A DNA stretch of 64,000 nucleotides, from assembly GCF_000720725.1 (NCBI RefSeq), contig NZ_JOCQ01000037.1:11365-75364 (forward strand), written 5' to 3'. The notes beneath the pieces are model-generated. The model was not told where the DNA came from and made no database searches. It saw nothing but the letters and a program-made list of their open reading frames with translations. Positions 35,304 through 44,216 of the stretch are shown here, piece by piece (position 1 is the first letter of the stretch; each line of letters opens with the position of its first letter). This DNA is from Streptomyces rimosus subsp. rimosus (GTDB lineage: Bacteria > Actinomycetota > Actinomycetes > Streptomycetales > Streptomycetaceae). A program made the translations under genes and the position numbers.

Positions 35304-36803
35304 ATGGTCCGAGAACTGACCCATTTCATCGGCGGCAAGCACACACCGGGAACATCGGGTGCTCACGGCGATGTGTACGACCCCAACACCGGCACCGTGC
35401 AGGCGCGCGTCCCGCTCGCGGACCGGGCCGAGACGACGGCCGCGGTGGCCGACGCGGCGGCGGCCCAGCCGGCGTGGGGCGAGTGGAACCCGCAGCGGCG
35501 CGCCCGGGTGCTGCTGAACTTCCTGCGCCTGGTCGAGGGCGAGCGGGAGTCGCTGGCCCGGCTGCTGTCGAGCGAGCACGGCAAGACGGTCCCGGACGCG
35601 CACGGCGACCTCCAGCGCGGCCTGGAGGTGGTGGAGTTCGCCGCCGGCATCCCGCACCTGCTCAAGGGCGAGTTCACCGACAACGCCGGTACCGGCATCG
35701 ACGTGCACTCACTGCGCCGCCCCATCGGCGTGGTCGCCGGGATCACCCCGTTCAACTTCCCCGCGATGATCCCGCTGTGGAAGGCCGCACCGGCCCTCGC
35801 CTGCGGCAACGCGTTCGTGCTGAAGCCGTCCGAGCGGGCGCCGTCGGTGCCGCTGCGGCTGGCCGAGCTGTTCCTGGAGGCGGGGCTGCCGCCCGGCGTC
35901 CTCAACGTCGTGCACGGCGGCAAGGAGTCGGTGGACACGCTGCTGGCGGACCCGCGCGTCGAGGCGCTGGGCTTCGTCGGCTCGACACCGGTCGCCGCGC
36001 ACATCTACGCGACCGCCGCGGCGCACGGCAAGCGCGCCCAGTGCTTCGGCGGCGCCAAGAACCATCTGATCGTGATGCCGGACGCCGACCTCGACCAGGC
36101 GGTGGACGCACTGGTCGGCGCCGGGTACGGGTCGGCGGGCGAGCGCTGCATGGCGGTGTCGGTCGCCGTACCGGTGGGCGAGGAGACGGCCGACGCGCTG
36201 GTGGCGCGGCTCAAGGAGCGGATCGGCGCGCTGCGCATCGGCCGCTCCGACGACCCGCACGCCGACTTCGGGCCGCTGGTCGGGCGGGACGCGCTGGACC
36301 GGGTCCGCGCGTACGTGGACCTCGGCGTCACGGAGGGCGCGGAACTGGTGGTGGACGGGCGGGACTTCACCCTGCCCGGCCACGAGGACGGCTTCTTCGC
36401 GGGCGCCTCGCTGTTCGACCGGGTCACCCCGGACATGCGGATCTATCAGGAGGAGATCTTCGGTCCGGTGCTGTCGGTGGTGCGGGCCGCGGACTACGAG
36501 GAGGCGCTGCGGCTGCCCACGGAGCACCCGTACGGCAACGGCGTGGCGATCTTCACCCGGGACGGGGACACCGCGCGGGACTTCAGCCGCCGGGTGAACA
36601 CCGGCATGGTCGGCGTCAACGTGCCGATCCCGGTGCCGGTCGCGTACCACACCTTCGGCGGCTGGAAGCGGTCCGGCTTCGGCGACCTGAACCAGCACGG
36701 CCCGGACGCCATCCGCTTCTACACCCGTACCAAGACCGTCACCTCGCGCTGGCCCTCCGGGGTCAAGGAGGGCGCGAGCTTCACCATCCCGACGATGGGC
36801 TGA
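35304..36803 (+). CDS. mmsA: methylmalonate-semialdehyde dehydrogenase (CoA-acylating)
   Basis: CoA-dependent aldehyde dehydrogenase of 499 residues that converts methylmalonate semialdehyde to propionyl-CoA, the last step of valine catabolism. It has the subfamily's opening THFIGGK, the NAD site GITPFNFPAMIPLWK, the CoA-branch motif CFGGAKNHLIVMPDAD and the catalytic Cys in GERCMAVSVAV. The C-terminus FYTRTKTVTSRWP is typical. It is first in a five-gene operon with isobutyryl-CoA dehydrogenase, two crotonase-fold enzymes and MmsB. A cobalamin riboswitch lies 219 nt upstream. Propionyl-CoA made here feeds the B12-dependent methylmalonyl-CoA mutase route, a plausible rationale for that control. 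Confidence 0.95.
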   Translation: MVRELTHFIGGKHTPGTSGAHGDVYDPNTGTVQARVPLADRAETTAAVADAAAAQPAWGEWNPQRRARVLLNFLRLVEGERESLARLLSSEHGKTVPDAHGDLQRGLEVVEFAAGIPHLLKGEFTDNAGTGIDVHSLRRPIGVVAGITPFNFPAMIPLWKAAPALACGNAFVLKPSERAPSVPLRLAELFLEAGLPPGVLNVVHGGKESVDTLLADPRVEALGFVGSTPVAAHIYATAAAHGKRAQCFGGAKNHLIVMPDADLDQAVDALVGAGYGSAGERCMAVSVAVPVGEETADALVARLKERIGALRIGRSDDPHADFGPLVGRDALDRVRAYVDLGVTEGAELVVDGRDFTLPGHEDGFFAGASLFDRVTPDMRIYQEEIFGPVLSVVRAADYEEALRLPTEHPYGNGVAIFTRDGDTARDFSRRVNTGMVGVNVPIPVPVAYHTFGGWKRSGFGDLNQHGPDAIRFYTRTKTVTSRWPSGVKEGASFTIPTMG

Positions 36804-36808
36804 GCGCG

Positions 36809-38017
36809 ATGAGTGTCATGACCACCGCCGCCACGGCCGCCTCGCTCACCCCGGACCAGCTCGCCATCATGGAGACGACGCTGGACTTCGCACAGGAGCA
36901 CATCGCGCCGCACGCCGTGGCCTGGGACCAGGACAAGCACTTCCCCGTGGACGTGCTGCGCAGGGCCGCCGCGCTGGGGCTCGGCGGGATCTACGTACGG
37001 GAGCGGTCCGGCGGCTCCGCGCTGAGCCGGGCGGACGGCGTACTCGTCTTCGAAGTGCTGGCCACCGCCTGCCCGTCCATCGCGGGCTACCTGTCCATCC
37101 ACAACATGGTCGCCTGGATGATCGACCGGTACGGCGACGAGGCGCAGCGCGCCCGCTGGCTGCCCGGCCTGTGCTCGATGGCGGACCTGGGCAGCTACTG
37201 CCTCACCGAGCCGGGCGCCGGGTCCGACGCGGCGGCCCTGCGCACCCGCGCGGTGCGCGACGGCGACGACTACGTCCTCACCGGCGTCAAACAGTTCATC
37301 TCCGGTGCTGGGACCTCGCGGGTGTACGTGGTGATGGCCCGTACCGGCGAGGAGGGGCCGGGCGGCATCTCGGCATTCGTCGTCGAACGGGACGACCCGG
37401 GGCTGTCGTTCGGCCCCAACGAGAAGAAGATGGGCTGGAACGCGCAGCCCACCCGGCAGGTGATCCTGGACGAGGTGCGCGTCCCGGCGGACCGGCGGCT
37501 CGGCGCGGAAGGCGACGGCTTCCGGATCGCGATGAGCGGCCTGAACGGCGGCCGGCTCGGCATCGCCGCCTGCTCCCTCGGCGGCGGGCAGAGCGCCCTG
37601 CACGCGGCGCAGGCGTACCTCGCGGACCGGGAGGCGTTCGGCGGACGGCTGCTGGACGCGCAGGCGCTGCAGTTCCGGCTCGCCGACATGGCGACGGAGC
37701 TGGCCGCCGCCCGCGCGCTGGTGCGGCAGGCCGCCGAGGCGCTGGACCGGGGCGATCCGCAGGCGCCGCAGCTGTGCGCGATGGCCAAGCGGTTCGCCAC
37801 CGACACGGGCTACTCCGTCGCCGACCGCGCGCTGCAGCTGCACGGCGGCTACGGCTACCTGAGTGAATACGGCATGGAGAAGATCGTCCGCGATCTTCGC
37901 GTCCATCAGATCCTGGAAGGGACGAACGAGATCATGCGTCTGATCGTGGCCCGCGGGCTGACCGGAGCGGAGGCCGGCGGCAGCCGCGCCAAGGCCGGAA
38001 CGGGGGCCGCCCGATGA
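36809..38017 (+). CDS. acyl-CoA dehydrogenase, probably isobutyryl-CoA dehydrogenase
   Basis: FAD-dependent acyl-CoA dehydrogenase of 402 residues, start 5 nt behind the mmsA stop. The FAD/substrate signatures are YCLTEPGAGSDAAALRTRA, the middle-domain GPNEKKMGWNAQPTRQVILDEVRVP and the C-terminal LHGGYGYLSEYGMEKIVRDLRVHQILEGTNEI, with the catalytic Glu in EGTNEI. Position between mmsA and a 3-hydroxyisobutyryl-CoA hydrolase points to isobutyryl-CoA oxidation to methacrylyl-CoA. The overlap with the next gene is ATGA. Confidence 0.92.
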   Translation: MSVMTTAATAASLTPDQLAIMETTLDFAQEHIAPHAVAWDQDKHFPVDVLRRAAALGLGGIYVRERSGGSALSRADGVLVFEVLATACPSIAGYLSIHNMVAWMIDRYGDEAQRARWLPGLCSMADLGSYCLTEPGAGSDAAALRTRAVRDGDDYVLTGVKQFISGAGTSRVYVVMARTGEEGPGGISAFVVERDDPGLSFGPNEKKMGWNAQPTRQVILDEVRVPADRRLGAEGDGFRIAMSGLNGGRLGIAACSLGGGQSALHAAQAYLADREAFGGRLLDAQALQFRLADMATELAAARALVRQAAEALDRGDPQAPQLCAMAKRFATDTGYSVADRALQLHGGYGYLSEYGMEKIVRDLRVHQILEGTNEIMRLIVARGLTGAEAGGSRAKAGTGAAR

Positions 38018-39174
38018 CCGGCGACCGCACCCGTGAGGGCTCCGTGCCCGACGAGCCGGTACGCGACGGCTCCGCACCGGACTCCGCACCCGACGGGCCC
38101 GAGGCCCCCGCCGCCTCCGTACTCCAGCGGACCGAAGGCCGCGCGGCATACCTCACGCTCAACCGGCCCAAGGCCCTCAACGCCCTCGACCACACCATGG
38201 TGCGCCGGATCGACGCGGCGCTGGCCGCGTGGGAGCACGACCCCGCGGTCGAAACCGTCGTGATCAGCGGCGCCGGTGAGCGCGGGCTGTGCGCGGGCGG
38301 CGACATCCGCGCCATCCACGCGGACGCGCGGTCCGGCGGCGGCGCGGCGTCCGCGGCGTTCTGGCACGACGAGTACCGGCTCAACGCCCGTATCGCACGC
38401 TTCCCCAAGCCGTACGTCGCCGTCATGGACGGCATCGTGATGGGCGGCGGCGTCGGCGTCTCGGCACACGGCAGTGTGCGGATCGTCACCGAGCGGTCCA
38501 AGGTCGCGATGCCCGAGACCGGCATCGGCTTCGTACCGGACGTCGGCGGTACGTACCTGCTGGCGCTCGCGCCCGGCGAACTGGGCACCCACCTGGCGCT
38601 GACCGGCGCGCCGGTGGGGGCCGGGGACGCGCTGCTGTGCGGGCTCGCCGACCACTTCGTCCCGTCCGGGCAGGTGGCGCGCCTGACCGCGGACCTGGCC
38701 ACCGCCCCGGTACCCGAGGTACTGCCGCGATACGTACAGGAGGCACCCGAGGGCGAACTGGCGGCCCACCGCGAGTGGATCGACCACTGCTACGCGGCGG
38801 GCACCGTCGAGGAGATCGTGGACCGGCTGCTCGGCAGCGGCGTCCCGGAGGCCAAGGAGGCCGCCGAGACGATCCTCGCCAAGTCGCCCACCTCGTTGAA
38901 GGTGACCCTGGCCGCGCTGCGCCGGGCCCGCGATCTGGGGCCGCTGGAGCGCGTCCTGGACCAGGAGTACCGCGTCTCGTGCGCGGCGCTGTCCGCTCCG
39001 GACCTGGTCGAGGGCATCCGCGCCCAGGTGATCGACAAGGACCGTACGCCGCGCTGGTCCCCCGCCACCCTCGCCGAGGTCACGGACGAGGACGTGGCCC
39101 GCTTCTTCGCGCCGCTCGGCGACGACGAGCTGGGGCTCGCCGACGGTGCCGGTACGCAGGAGGTGCCCTGGTGA
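38014..39174 (+). CDS. 3-hydroxyisobutyryl-CoA hydrolase-like crotonase
   Basis: Crotonase-fold protein of 386 residues. Length, and the motifs FPKPYVAVMDGIVMGGGVGVSAHG, MPETGIGFVPDVGGTYLL and AKSPTSLKVTLAALRRARDL, place it with 3-hydroxyisobutyryl-CoA hydrolases rather than the shorter enoyl-CoA hydratases. It releases free 3-hydroxyisobutyrate for MmsB, the next gene. The first 35 residues are a variable Pro/Asp-rich extension. It is coupled to both neighbours by 4-nt overlaps. Confidence 0.9.
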   Translation: MTGDRTREGSVPDEPVRDGSAPDSAPDGPEAPAASVLQRTEGRAAYLTLNRPKALNALDHTMVRRIDAALAAWEHDPAVETVVISGAGERGLCAGGDIRAIHADARSGGGAASAAFWHDEYRLNARIARFPKPYVAVMDGIVMGGGVGVSAHGSVRIVTERSKVAMPETGIGFVPDVGGTYLLALAPGELGTHLALTGAPVGAGDALLCGLADHFVPSGQVARLTADLATAPVPEVLPRYVQEAPEGELAAHREWIDHCYAAGTVEEIVDRLLGSGVPEAKEAAETILAKSPTSLKVTLAALRRARDLGPLERVLDQEYRVSCAALSAPDLVEGIRAQVIDKDRTPRWSPATLAEVTDEDVARFFAPLGDDELGLADGAGTQEVPW

Positions 39175-40139
39175 GCGCGGAGACACGGCGCGGGGCCGAC
39201 GAGGCCCTCGCGATCGCCTTCATCGGACTCGGCAACATGGGCGGCCCGATGGCGGCCAACCTGGTCAAGGCCGGCCACCGGGTGACCGGTTTCGATCTCG
39301 TACCGGAGGCGCTGGCGACGGCCGCCGAGGCTGGTGTCGGGCCCGCCGCCTCGGCGACCGCGGCAGCGGCGGACGCGGACGTGGTGATCACCATGCTGCC
39401 CGCCGGACGTCATGTCCTGGCCCTCTACGAGGACGGCGGGCTGCTCGCCGCGGCCCGCCCCGGCACCCTCTTCCTCGACTGCTCCACCATCGACGTGGCC
39501 GACGCCCGCGCCGCCCACGAGGCCGCCGTACGCGCAGGTCACCAGTGCCTGGACGCGCCGGTCTCGGGCGGCGTGGTGGGTGCCGAGGCGGCCACGCTGA
39601 CGTTCATGGCGGGCGGCGGAGTGGCCGAGTTCGCACGGGCCGAGCCGCTGCTCGCGGCGATGGGCAAGAAGGCCGTGCACTGCGGTGCGGCGGGCGCCGG
39701 GCAGGCCGCGAAGATCTGCAACAACATGATCCTCGGCATCTCGATGATCGGGGTCAGCGAGGCGTTCGTCCTCGGCGAGAGCCTGGGTCTGTCCCACCAG
39801 GCCCTGTACGACGTGGCCTCCACCGCGAGCGGGCAGTGCTGGGCACTGAGCGTCAACTGTCCGGTGCCGGGCCCGGTGCCGGGCAGCCCCGCCAACCACG
39901 ACTACCGGCCCGGCTTCGCGGCACCGCTGATGGCCAAGGACCTGGGCCTGGCCGCGAACGCGGTCCGCGCGGGCCGCGTACAGGCCGAACTCGGCTTGCG
40001 CGCCGCCGAGTTGTACGCAACATACGCCGAGCACGAGGGTGCGGCGGAGGACTTCTCCGGCATCGTCCGCACGATCCGGCAACGGTCCGGCGGCGCACCG
40101 CAGGCCCAGCACACCGAACAGAACGGAACCCCCGCATGA
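39171..40139 (+). CDS. mmsB: 3-hydroxyisobutyrate dehydrogenase
   Basis: Beta-hydroxyacid dehydrogenase of 322 residues, oxidising 3-hydroxyisobutyrate to methylmalonate semialdehyde with NAD(P). GTG 39171 overlaps the preceding stop (GTGA). The dinucleotide loop is IAFIGLGNMGGPMAANLVKAG, the substrate-binding motif DAPVSGGVVGAEAATL, and the catalytic Lys is in GAGQAAKICNNMI. All are typical for the HIBADH subfamily. With MmsA it completes conversion to propionyl-CoA. Confidence 0.95.
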   Translation: MSAETRRGADEALAIAFIGLGNMGGPMAANLVKAGHRVTGFDLVPEALATAAEAGVGPAASATAAAADADVVITMLPAGRHVLALYEDGGLLAAARPGTLFLDCSTIDVADARAAHEAAVRAGHQCLDAPVSGGVVGAEAATLTFMAGGGVAEFARAEPLLAAMGKKAVHCGAAGAGQAAKICNNMILGISMIGVSEAFVLGESLGLSHQALYDVASTASGQCWALSVNCPVPGPVPGSPANHDYRPGFAAPLMAKDLGLAANAVRAGRVQAELGLRAAELYATYAEHEGAAEDFSGIVRTIRQRSGGAPQAQHTEQNGTPA

Positions 40140-40942
40140 CCGACACCAGCCCGGCCGCCGCCAAGGCTCAGCCGTACGAGACGATCCTCGTCGAACGCAC
40201 CGGCCGCACCGCCACGCTCACCCTCAACCGCCCCAAGGCGCTCAACGCCCTCAACCTCCAGCTGATGAACGAGGTCGTGGCGGCGACCGCGGAGCTGGAC
40301 CGCGACCCGGACATCGGCTGCATCGTCATCACCGGCTCGCCGAAGGCGTTCGCGGCCGGCGCCGACATCAAGGAGATGCGGCCGCAGTCGTACATGGACA
40401 TGTACCTCAGCGACTGGTTCACCGCCTGGGACCGGCTGGGCGACCTGCGCACCCCGACCGTCGCGGCGGTGGCCGGGCACGCCCTGGGCGGCGGCTGCGA
40501 GCTGGCGATGCTCTGCGACATCCTGCTCGCCGCCGACACCGCGGTCTTCGGCCAGCCGGAGATCAAGCTCGGCGTCATCCCCGGCATCGGCGGCTCCCAG
40601 CGGCTCACCCGCGCCGTCGGCAAGGCCAAGGCGATGGACCTGTGCCTGACCGGCCGCACCATGGACGCGACAGAGGCCGAACGGGCCGGCCTGGTCTCCC
40701 GCATCGTGCCCGCCGCCGACCTCCTGACCGAGGCCCACGCCGTCGCGGAGAAGGTCGCGTCGATGTCCGCACCGGTGGCCATGATGGCCAAGGAGTCCGT
40801 CAACCGCGCCTTCGAAACCACCCTCGCCGAGGGCGTCCGCTTCGAACGCCGCCTGTTCCACGCGGTGTTCGCCACCGAGGATCAGAAGGAGGGGATGGCG
40901 GCGTTCGTGGAGAAGCGGAAGCCGGAGTTCCGGCATCGCTAG
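40136..40942 (+). CDS. enoyl-CoA hydratase
   Basis: Short-chain enoyl-CoA hydratase of 268 residues. It has the oxyanion-hole motif FAAGADIKEM, AGHALGGGCELAMLCDI, and both catalytic Glu positions are present (GGCELAM near 127 and FGQPEIKLGVIPGIGGSQRL near 150). In this operon it would hydrate methacrylyl-CoA to 3-hydroxyisobutyryl-CoA, between the dehydrogenase and the hydrolase. It is the last gene; the next gene faces it 33 bp away. Confidence 0.93.
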   Translation: MTDTSPAAAKAQPYETILVERTGRTATLTLNRPKALNALNLQLMNEVVAATAELDRDPDIGCIVITGSPKAFAAGADIKEMRPQSYMDMYLSDWFTAWDRLGDLRTPTVAAVAGHALGGGCELAMLCDILLAADTAVFGQPEIKLGVIPGIGGSQRLTRAVGKAKAMDLCLTGRTMDATEAERAGLVSRIVPAADLLTEAHAVAEKVASMSAPVAMMAKESVNRAFETTLAEGVRFERRLFHAVFATEDQKEGMAAFVEKRKPEFRHR

Positions 40943-40975
40943 CAGTCGCGGCAGGCCGAGCACGCCTGCACCCGC

Positions 40976-42115
40976 TCACCCTTCCCGATAGAGCTCCCTC
41001 GCGATGATCGACCGCTGCACCTCCGTAGCCCCCTCGTAGATCCGAGGCGCACGGACCTCGCGGTAAAGATGTTCGAGGAGGTGGCCTCGGCGCAGGGCGC
41101 GGGCGCCGTGGATCTGGACGGCGGTGTCGACGGCTTGCTGGGCGGTTTCGGTGGCCAGGAGTTTGGCCATGGCGGAGCGCTTGGCGATGTCGGGGGCGCC
41201 GCTGTCGTACGCGGTGGCCGCGGCGTGGACGAGGAGGCGGGCGGCCTCGATACGGGTGGCGGTCTCGGCGAGTTGGTGGGAGACGGCCTGGAGGTTCTTG
41301 AGGGGGCCGCCGAAGGCGGTGCGGTCGGCGGCGTGGGCGAGGGCGGCGTCCAGGGCCGCCTGGGCCATGCCGACCGCGAAGGCGCCGACGCTCGGCCGGA
41401 AGAGGTCGAGGGTGCGCATCGCGACGCCGAAGCCGCGGTCCGGTTCGCCCACCACGTCGTCGCGGGTCACCGGTACGCCGTCGAAGACCAGGGTGCCGAT
41501 CGGGTGCGGGCTGAGCATGTCCAGCGGGGTGCCGGACAGGCCGGGGCGGTCGGCGGGGACCAGGAAGGCGGTGATGCCGCGGGACCCGGCGCCGCCGCCC
41601 GTGCGGGCGAAGACGGTGGCGAAGTCGGCCTCCGGCGCGTTGGAGATCCAGCACTTCTCGCCGGTCAGCCGCCAGCGGCCGGCGTCCGGCGGGCCGTCCG
41701 GTTCGGCGGCCAGGGCGAGCGCACCGGCGTCCGAGCCCGCGTCCGGCTCGCTCAGCGCGAAGGCGGCCACCGCGCGGCCCGCGACGACCTCCGGCAGCCA
41801 GCGCGCCCGCTGCTTGTCCGTACCGGACTGGACGACCGGGTACGTGCCCAGGCCCTGGAGGGCGAGCGCGGTCTCGGCCTCGGTGGATTCCTGGGCCAGG
41901 GATTCCCGCAGCAGGCACAGGTCGAGGGCGCGTACCGGGCCCTCGGCGGGGAACAGGCGGCGCAGCAGGCCCAGTTCGCCCAGGGCAGCGACCAGCGGGC
42001 GGTTCACGCGGCCCGGCTCGCCGCGGTCCGCCAGCGGGCGCAGCCGGTCGGCGGTCAGCGTACGCAGCTCGGCGCACCACGCCTGTTCCTGCGGCCCCAG
42101 TGCGAATGCGGTCAC
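40976..42115 (-). CDS. acyl-CoA dehydrogenase
   Basis: Acyl-CoA dehydrogenase family flavoprotein of 379 residues. GTG 42115 is chosen because GGGAG lies 8 nt upstream and the family's first helix starts at FALGPQEQAWCAELR; a longer frame to 42175 adds only low-complexity sequence. Signatures FALSEPDAGSDAGALAL, CWISNAPEADFATVFART and YEGATEVQRSIIARELY are present, the catalytic Glu being in YEGATEV. It is divergent from the aryl-CoA ligase at 42431. In the 2-aminobenzoyl-CoA route, dehydrogenases act after ring hydroxylation/reduction, so it may belong to that set rather than to valine catabolism. Confidence 0.9.
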   Translation of the reverse strand: MTAFALGPQEQAWCAELRTLTADRLRPLADRGEPGRVNRPLVAALGELGLLRRLFPAEGPVRALDLCLLRESLAQESTEAETALALQGLGTYPVVQSGTDKQRARWLPEVVAGRAVAAFALSEPDAGSDAGALALAAEPDGPPDAGRWRLTGEKCWISNAPEADFATVFARTGGGAGSRGITAFLVPADRPGLSGTPLDMLSPHPIGTLVFDGVPVTRDDVVGEPDRGFGVAMRTLDLFRPSVGAFAVGMAQAALDAALAHAADRTAFGGPLKNLQAVSHQLAETATRIEAARLLVHAAATAYDSGAPDIAKRSAMAKLLATETAQQAVDTAVQIHGARALRRGHLLEHLYREVRAPRIYEGATEVQRSIIARELYREG

Positions 42116-42430
42116 GGGCGGCTCCCTCGTCTCGGGCCCGGGGCTGCCGGGCGGTTCGCTCGGGCCCGGGGTCACCGGGCGGTTCGCTCGGGTCCGTACG
42201 CGCCGTCGGCCACCGTGCCGCGTGCCGGCCGCGCCACCGGACCGTATCGCGCTCTGTTGACTGCCGTCACGAACACGTTACGCTGACGGCGGACCGGCAC
42301 GGCAGTACCCGGGCGGAACTCGGGGGAACCCTGGGCGAACCCGGGTGGGTTTACCGGCACTTGGCCGGCGCTTCCTGGTCGGCGGCCGGTTCTGCTCGTC
42401 CCCACGTCGTCCGCAAGGGGGCACACCGGC
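42116..42430. other. divergent regulatory region, no gene
   Basis: It holds an 18-bp direct repeat CCGGGCGGTTCGCTCGGG (42147-42164 and 42175-42192), the promoter-like motif region at 42257-42289, and about 140 nt of leader before the ligase start. No reading frame is supported. Confidence 0.6.
42257..42289. promoter_or_regulatory. promoter and putative regulator site of the CoA-ligase gene
   Basis: TTGACT (42257-42262), 16 bp, TACGCT (42279-42284) form a candidate promoter. Within it CCGTCA and TGACGG are 14 bp apart, and CGTCACGAACACG (42265-42277) closely matches CGTCACGAGTACG at 53538-53550 near the enoyl-CoA hydratase gene. It may be the site of the adjacent PaaX-like regulator. Confidence 0.45.
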
Positions 42431-44056
42431 ATGGAACTGACGCCGTCGGCGCACGCCGACACCTTCGCCCGAGACCACCTGCCCCCGGCCGACCGCTGGC
42501 CGCACCTCACGGACCTCGGCTATCCCGACCGGCTCAACTGCGGCACCGAACTGCTCGACGCCACCGCCGAGCGGTGGGGCCACGACCGCCCGGCGTTCCG
42601 GGACGCGGCCGGTGCCGTCTGGACGTACGGGGAGCTGCGCGAGCGGGTGAACCGCATCGCGCATGTGCTCACCGACGACCTGGGCGTGCTCCCCGGCCAC
42701 CGGGTCCTGCTGCGCGGCCCCACCACTCCCCCGCTGGCCGCCTGCTGGCTGGCCGTCATGAAGGCGGGCGCGGTGGCCGTGACCGTGCTGGCCGCGCAGC
42801 GCCCGCAGGAGCTGGCCACCATCTGCGGCCTGGCCCGGGTGGGGCATGCGCTGTGTGATGTACGGGTGGTGGACGATCTGGAGGCCGCGGAGGTGCCGGG
42901 GCTGCGCATCACCCCGTACGGCGGGGACGGGCCGGACGACCTGCTGCGGCTCGCCGGGGCCAAGCCGGCCGCGTACGAGGCGGTGGCGACCGCGTCCGAC
43001 GATGTGGCGCTGATCGCCTTCACCTCGGGGACCACCGGGCGGCCCAAGGGCTGTATGCACTTCCACCGCGATGTGCTGGCCATCGCCGACACCTTCTCCG
43101 CGCGGGTGCTGCGCCCCACGCCGGACGACGTGTTCGCCGGGAGCCCGCCGCTCGGCTTCACCTTCGGGCTCGGCGGGCTGGTGATCTTCCCGCTGCGGGC
43201 CGGCGCCTCGGCGTACCTGGCCGACTGGGGCGGTCCCGAGCGGCTGCTGCGCGACATCGCGCGGCACCGCGTCTCCGTACTGTTCACCGCGCCGACCGCC
43301 TACCGGGTGATGCTGCCGAAGCTGGGCGCGCACGACGTCTCCTCGCTGCGGCGCTGTGTCTCGGCGGGCGAGAACCTGCCCGCGGCGACCTGGCGGGAGT
43401 GGGAGAAGGCCACCGGGCTGCGCATCATCAACGGCATCGGCGCGACGGAGCTGCTGCACATCTTCATATCGGCCGCCGACGAGCAGGTCCGGCCGGGGAC
43501 GACGGGGCTGCCGGTGCCCGGCTTCGAGGCGCGGGTGGTCGGTGCGGACGGCCGTCCGGTGCCGGACGGGACGCCGGGGCTGCTGGCGGTGCGCGGCCCG
43601 ACGGGCTGCCGCTATCTGGCGGACGAGCGGCAGCGGGAGTACGTGCGCGACGGCTGGAACCTGACCGGCGACACCTATGTCCGGGACGCGGACGGCTACT
43701 TCAGCTACGTGGCACGGGCGGACGACATGATCATATCGGCCGGGTACAACATCGCCGGGCCGGAGGTCGAGGACGCGCTGCTGCGCCATCCCGATGTCGC
43801 CGAGGCGGCGGTGGTCGGGCGGCCCGACGCGGAGCGCGGCCAGGTCGTGGTGGCCCACCTCGTACTGCGGCACGGCGTGCCGGGCGATCCGGAAACGGCC
43901 GCGGCGCTGCGCGAGTTCACCAAGGCGGCCATCGCGCCGTACAAGTGCCCGCGCGAGATCGTCTTCCACGACGCGCTGCCCCGCACGCCGACCGGCAAGC
44001 TCCAGCGCTTCCGGCTGCGCGGCGGTGGCGCGGGCGGCCCGGACCATACGCCGTGA
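42431..44056 (+). CDS. aryl-CoA ligase (2-aminobenzoate/benzoate-CoA ligase type)
   Basis: ANL-superfamily acid:CoA ligase of 541 residues, forming an acyl-AMP and then the CoA thioester. The P-loop-like A3 is FTSGTTGRPKGCMHFHRDV, A5 is NGIGATELLHIF, A8 is the GDTYVRDADGYFSYVARADD region, and A10 is PTGKLQRF with the catalytic Lys. The opening DHLPPADRWPHLTDLGYPDRLNCGTELLD matches benzoate/2-aminobenzoate-CoA ligases. A PaaX-like regulator follows, and a monooxygenase/ene-reductase fusion of the 2-aminobenzoyl-CoA or salicylyl-CoA type lies 6 kb away. Substrate anthranilate or salicylate is inferred from this set. Confidence 0.88.
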   Translation: MELTPSAHADTFARDHLPPADRWPHLTDLGYPDRLNCGTELLDATAERWGHDRPAFRDAAGAVWTYGELRERVNRIAHVLTDDLGVLPGHRVLLRGPTTPPLAACWLAVMKAGAVAVTVLAAQRPQELATICGLARVGHALCDVRVVDDLEAAEVPGLRITPYGGDGPDDLLRLAGAKPAAYEAVATASDDVALIAFTSGTTGRPKGCMHFHRDVLAIADTFSARVLRPTPDDVFAGSPPLGFTFGLGGLVIFPLRAGASAYLADWGGPERLLRDIARHRVSVLFTAPTAYRVMLPKLGAHDVSSLRRCVSAGENLPAATWREWEKATGLRIINGIGATELLHIFISAADEQVRPGTTGLPVPGFEARVVGADGRPVPDGTPGLLAVRGPTGCRYLADERQREYVRDGWNLTGDTYVRDADGYFSYVARADDMIISAGYNIAGPEVEDALLRHPDVAEAAVVGRPDAERGQVVVAHLVLRHGVPGDPETAAALREFTKAAIAPYKCPREIVFHDALPRTPTGKLQRFRLRGGGAGGPDHTP

Positions 44057-44216
44057 CCGGCCGGGCCGGTGCCGGCGGCCCGGGGTACCGCCGTACCGCG
44101 GCCCGGCGGCTGCGGCTACGATCGCGCGCGGGGCGGCCACGGCCCGGCAGCCGTCCGTGCGCGTCCCCGTGGCCGGGCGCCGCGGACCGGAGCACGACAA
44201 GGCGGGAAACGACCTC